Source: Candidatus Desulfofervidaceae bacterium (GTDB lineage: Bacteria > Desulfobacterota > Desulfofervidia > Desulfofervidales > Desulfofervidaceae). Taken from it: a stretch of 5,426 nt of DNA. The translations under genes and the position numbers were made by a program. The stretch spans positions 1 through 5,426 of the forward strand of contig JAGHCL010000056.1 in the NCBI GenBank assembly GCA_021160485.1. The letters are read 5' to 3'. Shown here one piece after another: positions 1 to 5,426 of this stretch. The notes beneath the pieces are model-generated. The model saw nothing but the letters and a program-made list of their open reading frames with translations. It was not told the origin of the DNA and searched no databases. The first letter of the stretch is position 1. Every line of letters starts with the position of its first letter.

Positions 1-2
1 CG

Positions 3-2174
3 CATATATCGCGCCAAATCGACCTCGGTGAACTTCACAATGTGAACGATGTTGGTGTTGTTGATGGTCAGTTGCTGACCTGGGTTGCATCTGCGAACGA
101 ATGGCGACCGATGACACTCGATTCTGGCGGACTCGGCGATAACTGGGGGACTCAAATCGCTATAACCGATACATCTATATTTGGCGATGGCACGGCTGGT
201 AATCCGCTGTCGGTGAATTGGGATACGCTCGCAATCTATCCGTTGAATCTCGGCGACCTGCACGATGTGAACACGGATTCTCTCGGACCTCATTTCGTTC
301 TCGGATGGGACTACGAGGATAGCACCTGGAAACCTCACCTCGATAACGATATGGATATGTCTAACGAACTTATCGACTCTGTCGCCTGGCAACCTGTCGA
401 TAGCAGCGATACGAATTTCAATACTCTTCGTATAACCGAACATTCTGTGAATTGGGATGTCGTGATTCCCGTCAATCAGGATAGTCTCGCAGACAATAGC
501 GTTTTCGAACTTTCCGATGTCGATACCAATGGTGTTGCAGAGAAGAAACTTATGCGATGGACATTCAAGGAAACACTGTTCGTCGGCACAGATACCTTAC
601 TTCGCTATTCCTGGCAACCTGTTAGTGCGCAGCAAATCCTTTCGGAGCATAATGTCAATGAACTCGCCGATGTCAACGATTCTGTTCCTGATGTCGGCGA
701 TGTTATGCAGTGGGATGGCACAAATTGGGGTCCAGGTATGAATGTCGGCGATATTGTAAATGTCTGGGAGGACCACGAGGGATATATCCAACCATTGACA
801 GCGAATACTGTGCCGTTCAGAATCTACGATATGGATTCGGTTTATTCTATGACCTTAATAGATACATCGGGAACAGCCACAGGTGCGTGGAACGGTTTGA
901 GAATCGACAAACGCGGTGTCGCTGCATCCGACGGATACGGAATTTATTCCTATGCTGGCACAAATGGCGGTGTCGTTTCGGGAAGCGAGTTCTACGGAGT
1001 TAAAGGTGTCGCTGGTGGCGGAGACAGAGTCTATGGAATATATGGCGATGGCGACAATCCCGGTCCTGGCGGAGAAGGATACGGAGTATATGGACGCGGG
1101 AACACTTACGGACTCTATGGATATGGGACTGGAACAAATGCCTATGGAGTTTATGGAACTGGAACAAAATATGGTGTTTATGGAAGTGCCACAGGAACAG
1201 GCAGTTATGGTGTTTATGGGCATTCCGATGAAGGATATGCAGGTTCGTTTGATGGAAGAGTCCAGATTCAGGATGGTGGAAAACCAGCAGGATACCACTT
1301 GCTTGAAGTTGGAGATGATGCCTATTTCACGGACATAGATATCCAGAACACAGTAGCTCTGTATGGTATTGACGACAGCACAAAAGGTATATTAAAACTC
1401 GGCGCCGATGGACCGACATTAACAGGGGAAAACGGCAATCTTGGAATTGATGCTGACAATCCTGGCGCTAAATTGCAAATAAATGCCTCAGGAGATTATT
1501 CGTGGAATGAACACGATAATAATCCATTTGAAATATGGGACGGCAATTATACACTTTATATGGGCGCTGACAGCTCAAATGATATCTCTTATATCCAATC
1601 CGTTGGCGAAGGAGCACTTAAAACTCTTGCTCTCAATGCCCGCGGTGGAAGTGTTACTATTGGGACACATGATGCTGAGGGAAATACATTCCGCATTTCA
1701 GGTCGCGAAAACGATGGAACATATGCAGCGGTAAAAATAACCAGCGGTGGGCAAAATATGCTCATCGACGGCAATGAAATTGATGTCGATGGACCCTTAT
1801 ATCTGCAGTCAAACAGTGAGAGTGATATATTCCTTGATGGCGTTACATATCTGAAGAAAGATAAGGAATTTCGCATTCTGCTGAACCCCACAACATATGT
1901 TATGCCAATAGTCATCAATCGATATCATATGACACATAATGGTAGCATGTATACAGGATACTCCACATCTGAATGGTCTGCGGTGGTAGTTGGATTCGAT
2001 GTCCACGGCGATATAAACGAAACCGATAGACATGAGCCATTAATAAAGGTTCTCGCTGAAAAGGAGTCGGGACAATGGAAAATTGACCTCGATATGGCTT
2101 ACGACCACGATGACCCTGAGTGGTGGGTAGATGTTATGTTCATAAGAAAGGAAATTTGTGATGATACCAGATAG
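3..2174 (+). CDS. Large tail-fibre/adhesin-like repeat protein, 5'-truncated by the window
   Basis: The frame is open from the first bases, and 723 residues are visible before a TAG stop. The GTG at 42 is not the start: it has no ribosome binding site, and the repeat signature 'IDLGELHNVND' already begins at 21. Order of parts: spaced 'L.D/N-V-N...G..L.W...W.P' units (residues ~7-246), a Tyr-Gly array (~311-418), an 'NLGIDADNPGAKLQI' segment (~480) of the kind seen before fibre tips ('GIGT-NPGAKL'), a beta-rich Asp/Asn/Gly stretch, and a C-terminal domain (~623-723) ending in 'WWVDVMFIRKE'. These modules recur in phage tail-fibre-like proteins and large cell-surface proteins of environmental bacteria, which suggests an elongated surface-exposed or secreted binding protein. 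No enzyme motif is visible. The N-terminus, including any signal peptide, lies upstream. The broad fibre-like class is fairly secure; the exact role is unknown. Confidence 0.8.
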   Translation, partial: HISRQIDLGELHNVNDVGVVDGQLLTWVASANEWRPMTLDSGGLGDNWGTQIAITDTSIFGDGTAGNPLSVNWDTLAIYPLNLGDLHDVNTDSLGPHFVLGWDYEDSTWKPHLDNDMDMSNELIDSVAWQPVDSSDTNFNTLRITEHSVNWDVVIPVNQDSLADNSVFELSDVDTNGVAEKKLMRWTFKETLFVGTDTLLRYSWQPVSAQQILSEHNVNELADVNDSVPDVGDVMQWDGTNWGPGMNVGDIVNVWEDHEGYIQPLTANTVPFRIYDMDSVYSMTLIDTSGTATGAWNGLRIDKRGVAASDGYGIYSYAGTNGGVVSGSEFYGVKGVAGGGDRVYGIYGDGDNPGPGGEGYGVYGRGNTYGLYGYGTGTNAYGVYGTGTKYGVYGSATGTGSYGVYGHSDEGYAGSFDGRVQIQDGGKPAGYHLLEVGDDAYFTDIDIQNTVALYGIDDSTKGILKLGADGPTLTGENGNLGIDADNPGAKLQINASGDYSWNEHDNNPFEIWDGNYTLYMGADSSNDISYIQSVGEGALKTLALNARGGSVTIGTHDAEGNTFRISGRENDGTYAAVKITSGGQNMLIDGNEIDVDGPLYLQSNSESDIFLDGVTYLKKDKEFRILLNPTTYVMPIVINRYHMTHNGSMYTGYSTSEWSAVVVGFDVHGDINETDRHEPLIKVLAEKESGQWKIDLDMAYDHDDPEWWVDVMFIRKEICDDTR
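21..740 (+). repeat. Four diverged 'L.DVN...W.P' protein repeats in the fibre-like gene
   Basis: Four copies of one motif are spread through the N-terminal third of the gene. They begin near 21 ('IDLGELHNVND' to 'EWRP'), 243 ('LNLGDLHDVNTD' to 'TWKP'), 504 ('FELSDVDTNG' to 'SWQP') and 654 ('VNELADVNDS' to 'NWGP'). Between them lie filler segments such as 'IFGDGTAGNPLSVNWD', with 'SVNWD' itself recurring near 450. The spacing is irregular, so this is a degenerate protein repeat and not a DNA tandem repeat. The motif is familiar from fibre-like proteins, where units stack along a shaft; that structural reading is inferred. Confidence 0.65.
933..1256 (+). repeat. Tyr-Gly (YGVYG) repeat array
   Basis: Residues ~311-418 of the fibre-like protein contain about ten short units built on 'YG-(V/I/L)-YG', separated by 4-15 Gly/Thr/Asn-rich residues and ending in 'GYAGSFDGRVQI'. 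At the DNA level the units share 'tatggagtttatgga'-like stretches, and 'actggaacaaa' occurs twice near 1127 and 1158, indicating fairly recent internal duplication. Such arrays followed by 'YAG-F-G-V-I' are typical of fibre or beta-helix-like surface proteins. The copy number may vary between strains. Confidence 0.7.
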
Positions 2175-2220
2175 AATAACGAGGGCATAAATGGTATTTG
2201 TGAACTATAAAACATACCAC

Positions 2221-2225
2221 AGGAG
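2221..2225 (+). promoter_or_regulatory. Shine-Dalgarno AGGAG for an alternative upstream start (ATG 2234)
   Basis: AGGAG lies 8 bases before an ATG at 2234, ideal spacing. That ATG is in frame with the exported protein below and would add 36 residues, beginning 'MSEELKHRKKQNVIEANKF', ahead of its hydrophobic segment. Either the protein has a long hydrophilic N-terminal extension or this is a remnant start. I prefer the downstream start because it gives a normal signal peptide. Confidence 0.5.
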
Positions 2226-2328
2226 TGCAATAAATGAGCGAAGAACTCAAACACCGAAAGAAACAGAATGTAATTGAAGCGAACAAATTTATCGGGCACG
2301 GGGAAATTAGCCATTTTACAATACAATC

Positions 2329-2334
2329 GAGGGG
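2329..2334 (+). promoter_or_regulatory. Shine-Dalgarno GAGGGG for the NlpE-like gene
   Basis: GAGGGG ends 7 bases before ATG 2342 and 4 bases before the adjacent in-frame ATG 2339. The spacing favours 2342. This site, together with the clean signal peptide that begins there, decides the chosen start. Confidence 0.55.
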
Positions 2335-2341
2335 AATTATG

Positions 2342-2785
2342 ATGAAACACATTGATATTGTGGTTAAATATACTTTCATTGCAATTATTTTCGCATCGTT
2401 TATGTTCGCATTTGCCGAGTCTAATGAAACCGCACAGGGAAATATAATTTCGCCTATTGGAACTTACGCTGCGAAACTGCCATCAGCATCTGGAATGGGA
2501 CGAATAGCGATTATTCATTTGTTTGCCAATGGAAACGCGATGCGAACAAACATTTATATCGGCAAACCGAAAAGTGACTATATCGAAAATGGTGTCTGGG
2601 AAATGAAAGGCAAAACTTTGATAGTAACATTGACTATCGAAAAAGATAATGCTGGTATCGAGAAGAAAAAAGTTCTAAAATTCAAACTCGAAGGCAACAA
2701 TCTAATTTCCACTCAATACGATGAAAAGCCTTTCGGAGAAAGCGAAATCAAATTTACAAAGATAAGTGAAGTAAACTTAAAATAG
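2342..2785 (+). CDS. Small exported NlpE-N-terminal-like beta-barrel protein
   Basis: 147 residues from the chosen start. Residues 1-25 form a Sec signal peptide: MKHIDIVVK, then a hydrophobic core, then AFA before ES. There is no lipobox cysteine, so the product is probably soluble or periplasmic. The mature part resembles the N-terminal domain of NlpE-type proteins: 'GTYAAKLPSASG' (40-51), a 'FANGNA' turn (61-66), 'YIGKP', 'ENGVWEMKGKTLIVTL' (82-97) and 'KFKLEGNNLI', an alternating-strand pattern expected of a small lipocalin-like barrel. In classic NlpE the turn after LP carries CxxC; here it reads SASG, so thiol chemistry at that site is absent. The family call is from memory of motifs and is moderate. 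An in-frame ATG at 2234 with a strong ribosome binding site would give 183 residues. The next gene begins 11 bases after the TAG, so the two are probably co-transcribed. Confidence 0.7.
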   Translation: MKHIDIVVKYTFIAIIFASFMFAFAESNETAQGNIISPIGTYAAKLPSASGMGRIAIIHLFANGNAMRTNIYIGKPKSDYIENGVWEMKGKTLIVTLTIEKDNAGIEKKKVLKFKLEGNNLISTQYDEKPFGESEIKFTKISEVNLK

Positions 2786-2789
2786 GTGG
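2784..2789 (+). promoter_or_regulatory. Shine-Dalgarno AGGTGG overlapping the preceding stop codon
   Basis: AGGTGG begins inside the TAG of the NlpE-like gene and lies 7 bases before ATG 2797. The overlap of stop and ribosome binding site suggests translational coupling of the two genes and supports the start at 2797. Confidence 0.65.
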
Positions 2790-2796
2790 TATTATT

Positions 2797-3744
2797 ATGA
2801 AAACTTATAAGTTTATGGCGATTGTAATGCTTTGTTTTATCGGCGGTGCATTTGCCCAATTTGATTTCGGCACTCCGTTTCCCAATGGAATGACGAATGA
2901 TATTCTGACATCTAAAAATTTCGACGAGGCAAAAGTAATCTCGTTCGACGATGCTATTAACGGCGATGGAGAAATATTTATTCTCTATGCACTTTGGTCT
3001 CCCGACAAAAATTATCTGTTCGAGAATAAGATAATTCCGTTGAGACCCGATGGAAATAAACTTATTCCATTGTGGAATGAACAAATCTTTTTTTCAAGCG
3101 ATTTTCCTATGGACTTATGGAGCGATTTCCCTGAATATGGATATTCATCTGGAGATTTGAAAAGCGATGGCGATGAGATTCACTATTTCAGCACGATCGA
3201 TGCTGCTCCAAATCTGAATTTCGTTCTCGATGATGGCGATATCGTATCGCTGAATCTCGTATATGTCGATGGCGACGATATCGAACTTGTCGCTCATACG
3301 CGAGTGGTCGTGAAAAAAGTTTTCGATGCCTCTGTTATATCTGTCATTACTGGCGATGAACTACATAACTGGTATCGTCCAGATGAGAGCGCTATTATTT
3401 TGAGAAGTCATTTTTCCATTTCATCCGATGGCGAACTTTTTATCCACAGGGACAATGTTATATGGGCTAATTCTGCCGAAGGTCTTTTCATAAAACCAGC
3501 AGATTTCACAAGGAATGAAAATCTCTATGTGGGATACAATAGGAACGAACAGTTATCTATTGCTTGCGATGAAAAAGAACTTACCGATGATATATGGAAA
3601 TCCATTATATATGCTTCGCCACTTTGCGATGAAAGTGTCGAATTGGATAATATTTCTGGTGTCGATTTCGATATCGACAGAAGTGTTTGGTTCGGCGATG
3701 CTGTTTTTTCCGGCGGTGCACCTGTTCCATCGAGGGAAGCATAG
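2797..3744 (+). CDS. Secreted protein of unknown fold; likely N-terminal part of the interrupted PA-like gene
   Basis: 315 residues to an in-frame TAG. Residues 1-20 are a clear Sec signal peptide (positive MKTYK, hydrophobic core, GAFA before QF); Cys13 is not in a lipobox, so the mature protein is not a lipoprotein. The rest is acidic, aromatic and beta-rich, with many short Asp-Gly-Asp turns ('NGDGE', 'KSDGDE', 'DDGDIV', 'VDGDDIE'), and I do not recognise the domain. It shows no PA14 motif. The end (~300-315, 'FSGGAPVPSREA') is Gly/Pro-rich and linker-like, unlike a natural C-terminus. The same frame stays open beyond the stop into calcium-binding repeats, which is why I read this as the front of a longer secreted protein. 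If the stop is genuine and used, the product is a stand-alone secreted protein of unknown role. The ATG has a good ribosome binding site. Confidence 0.8.
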   Translation: MKTYKFMAIVMLCFIGGAFAQFDFGTPFPNGMTNDILTSKNFDEAKVISFDDAINGDGEIFILYALWSPDKNYLFENKIIPLRPDGNKLIPLWNEQIFFSSDFPMDLWSDFPEYGYSSGDLKSDGDEIHYFSTIDAAPNLNFVLDDGDIVSLNLVYVDGDDIELVAHTRVVVKKVFDASVISVITGDELHNWYRPDESAIILRSHFSISSDGELFIHRDNVIWANSAEGLFIKPADFTRNENLYVGYNRNEQLSIACDEKELTDDIWKSIIYASPLCDESVELDNISGVDFDIDRSVWFGDAVFSGGAPVPSREA

Positions 3745-3815
3745 AGTTATAAAATCAATCGGTTCGAGCGAGTTTGCAAAATCGACAAGAAATTTACCTG
3801 CTCGAAGTTACGCTT
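3742..3815 (+). other. Break zone: in-frame TAG and frame-ambiguous stretch
   Basis: TAG at 3742-3744 ends the upstream reading frame, and the same frame then stays open to the window end. Between the stop and about 3815 that frame gives a Lys/Arg/Cys-rich sequence ('KKFTCSKLRL') unlike the acidic protein on either side. Frame 3 reads more naturally over part of it ('RQEIYLLEVTL', about 3783-3815) but has TAA at 3750 and TAG at 3828. From about 3817 frame 1 is convincing again ('HDNRLSKRAKEILGLDPN'). A T6 run at 3704-3709 lies just upstream. A point nonsense change, compensating indels or assembly errors could all produce this. Confidence 0.6.
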
Positions 3816-5426
3816 GTTTCACGACAATAGATTGAGCAAACGAGCAAAGGAAATTCTCGGTCTCGACCCGAACACCGATGATACCGATGGCGATGGACTT
3901 CCAGATTATCTCGAAATCCTTATGAACTCCGACCCGACAGATGCTCACACCGAGGGCAAAGCATATAACGACTATGAGATGTATTTGGAACAGGGAATGT
4001 TTCCACCGCTGCATAGACATCCTATGCCGAAGGAGGAAATCGCTCCGCCACCTAAAAGATACGCCGACGATGCAAATCCCTCGACGACAATTCGCCCGAT
4101 TACCAAACGGCACGGTTGTCCATTACAGTTTAAATTTCAAAGGCTCATTGCCGAAGGAAAACTGGACGAAGCGCAAAAAGTGAAAAGAATGTTCGAGGAT
4201 TTTTGCGAATTTAATCTTTACGGTGAGCAGGCGATGATAAATTTCGAGGAAAATAGAGGAAAATTTCATCTTTTCCGCAGGACAGAGGAGTGGGATACGA
4301 TGATGTATGGTTCTCTCGACAGCGATAACGACGGCATCCCCGATGGTCTCGAACAATCAGGACGGCTTTTCGGCGGTGAAAATTACAATAATTACGGAAA
4401 ACACTACTGGGAAGAGGACACAAGATTGCGAATGGCATATATTCTCGATGAGGAAATAGATGGATTATATCCTCGAGATTATATCAACGATTCGCTATGG
4501 GATGAATACGGAATAGTTTTCATCGGCACGGAGTGGCAATATGACACAGTAATGCACATCGATGGTTTCGACACGGATAAGGATGGTCTCGACGATTATT
4601 CGGAATATCTCTGGTGCAGTTGTCCTCTGTTGAAACATTCTGACCCGACATCTGGTGCTCTCGATGACCACGATAAGGTTCAACATGAATTTATTCCGCC
4701 TCGTCTCGATTGGGTTGCTGGCTTTCAGGACTGGGATGACGATTCTATCCCGAATGGTGCGGAACTATATTATATTCCTGAACTCGGCTACGGCATACTC
4801 GACCCGTATTGCAGAAGTTCCGACTGGGACCAGTATTCAGATAGGCAGGAATGGATGAGTTGGCAATACAAGAATTGCGATGATTGTCCATATCCTCTCG
4901 ATGACCCATTACCCTATGTCATTAGGAATGGATGTCATCCGCTTATACCAGCATATCCTGTTCCAGTTGCAGAGAATTTTAAAAATTCACTCCACCTTCC
5001 TTTCTCAGAAGTTATTACAGCTGCGCGAGGCATTGAAGGTTCTGGTTCTCTTGAGGCGGAAACCGAACAGAAAATTGGATATGAGGCTGAGCTACACTGG
5101 GGACTTCCGGAAGCTAAATTTTTAAGTAAGGCTAATTTTGGGGTTAGCTGTAATTGGGACCTTGTGACTTCTTGGGAAGTATCAACGGAAACGGAATATG
5201 ACCTCGGTGAAGCACATCTGTGGAATTGGTTCAGACTGAAAAATACAGGAACAGAACCATTTGATAGGAATATATATGGAGATGATTATTTTAAAATGTT
5301 TGTCGATATATATTGGCCCGGCAGAGTAGATAAAATATATTCTCCAGACGAAATCATAACTGGTTTTGATGGGTTAATACCTTATGATACACCAGAAACA
5401 TACGGTGGTTCTCTCCCTCGTTATAT
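3745..5426 (+). CDS. Anthrax protective antigen / binary toxin B-like protein, C-terminal part of an interrupted gene, 3' end cut by the window
   Basis: 560 codons are open in the same frame as 2797-3744, with no stop before the window end. No start is credible: TTG 3814 and 3832 and ATG 3922 lack ribosome binding sites, and 3922 lies inside a calcium-loop motif. Residues below number the in-frame product from 2797. Four Asp-rich loops lie at 362, 508, 592 and 645. The last, 'DWDDDSIPNGAE', matches the PA calcium loop 'DRDNDGIPDSLE' at the acidic ligand positions. Then come 'SDWDQYSD' (675; PA 'SDPYSD'), 'HPLIPAYPVPV' (714; PA 'HPLVAAYPIV'), an amphipathic Ser/Thr/Glu-rich stretch (~748-800) and 'RLKNTGTEP' (813-821; PA 'RYVNTGTAP'). 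PA-family B components bind calcium, oligomerise and form pores that pass partner enzymes; here that role is inferred from motifs recalled from memory. Domains beyond the early pore region are off-window. Confidence 0.7.
3880..4764 (+). repeat. Four calcium-binding (thrombospondin-3/EF-like) loops
   Basis: Each loop follows D-x-D-x-D-x-(L/I)-(P/D)-x-x-x-E: 3880-3915 (DTDGDGLPDYLE), 4318-4353 (DSDNDGIPDGLE), 4570-4605 (DTDKDGLDDYSE) and 4729-4764 (DWDDDSIPNGAE). The first is preceded by 'LSKRAKEILGLDPN', a standard lead-in to such repeats. The spacings are 438, 252 and 159 bases, so these are spaced modules and not a tight array. Loops 2 and 4 are the closest to the PA loop. Calcium probably rigidifies the secreted protein after export. 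Confidence 0.8.
4936..5426 (+). other. PA-like oligomerisation/pore-forming region (incomplete)
   Basis: The region begins with 'HPLIPAYPVPVAENF', the segment that in PA links the calcium-binding domain to the pore-forming domain. It continues with alternating polar and apolar residues ('LEAETEQKIGYEAELHWG', 'KANFGVSCNWD', 'SWEVSTETEYD'), the pattern expected of a membrane-inserting hairpin with flanking strands. 'LKNTGTEP' follows at 5236-5259. In PA and here the Trp before this motif sits at a similar distance from NTGT (about 22 residues). The equivalent of the PA phi-clamp phenylalanine would be near or beyond the window end and cannot be assigned. Confidence 0.55.

Noticed and set aside
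855..1298. 147-codon reverse-strand ORF rich in Ser/Ile
   Set aside because: It is the antisense shadow of the YGVYG array; the repeated codons keep the reverse frame open. No ribosome binding site seen.
2206..2211. TATAAA as a promoter -10 box
   Set aside because: No convincing -35 element at the right distance in an A+T-rich gap.
2192..2219. Inverted repeat TGGTAT...ATACCA between the first two genes as a terminator
   Set aside because: Six-base stem with a 16-base loop, few G-C pairs and no T-run after it; too weak to call.
2191..2277. Small ORF of 28 codons with GAGG 6 bases upstream (2181-2184)
   Set aside because: Very short, overlaps the alternative start of the NlpE-like gene in another frame, and the sequence shows no recognisable feature; probably chance.
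3515..3835. 106-codon frame-2 ORF across the break zone
   Set aside because: Most of it is a shadow of the upstream coding frame; only its end spans the ambiguous stretch, and it has no ribosome binding site.
2960..3900. Recurring DNA word 'cgatggcgatg' as a possible regulatory or uptake repeat
   Set aside because: All copies are in frame and encode Asp-Gly-Asp turns; codon-driven repetition explains them.
3941..4183. 80-codon ORF in frame 2, and protein-like readings in other frames near 4080-4140
   Set aside because: Frame 1 reads through without a stop and is plainly coding on both sides ('FQRLIAEGKLDEAQKVKRM'), so a second frameshift zone is not needed.
4960..5426. Apparent shift to more A/T-rich codons (fewer CTC Leu) at the start of the pore-like region
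   Set aside because: Too few codons and not counted statistically; could be normal variation within a mosaic protein.

Overview
The window comes from a bacterium that I cannot place to genus. Purine-rich Shine-Dalgarno motifs, Sec-type signal peptides, large Asp/Gly-rich repeat proteins and moderate G+C (by eye, not counted) fit an uncultivated lineage, possibly near the Bacteroidota/FCB bacteria; that placement is a guess. All recognisable genes are on the + strand, and all look like secreted or surface proteins. I see no RNA gene, insertion sequence, CRISPR array or origin.

Layout. (1) 3-2174 is the 3' part of a very large tail-fibre-like or adhesin-like protein. It has spaced 'L.D/N-V-N...G..L.W....W.P' repeats, then a Tyr-Gly (YGVYG) repeat array, then a fibre-tip-like C-terminus. 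(2) 2175-2341 is a short gap with two well-formed ribosome binding sites. (3) 2342-2785 is a small exported beta-rich protein resembling the NlpE N-terminal domain. (4) 2797-3744 starts 11 bases later and encodes a signal peptide plus an unrecognised ~295-residue domain, ending at TAG. (5) The same reading frame stays open from 3745 to the window end (560 codons) with no credible start of its own. This part carries four calcium-binding (thrombospondin-3-like) loops and then a region matching the anthrax protective antigen (PA)/clostridial binary toxin B core: a PA-type calcium loop, 'SDWDQYSD', 'HPLIPAYPVPV', an amphipathic Ser/Thr/Glu-rich stretch and 'LKNTGTEP'. It runs off the window.

Reading. 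Parts 4 and 5 are most simply one gene for a secreted, calcium-binding PA-like protein, interrupted by an in-frame TAG. The 75 bases after the stop read poorly in every frame, so mutation, assembly error and recoding all remain open. The NlpE-like gene is probably co-transcribed with it. No enzymatic (A) toxin component is visible here. A link between the fibre-like protein and the PA-like protein is inferred only from their proximity.
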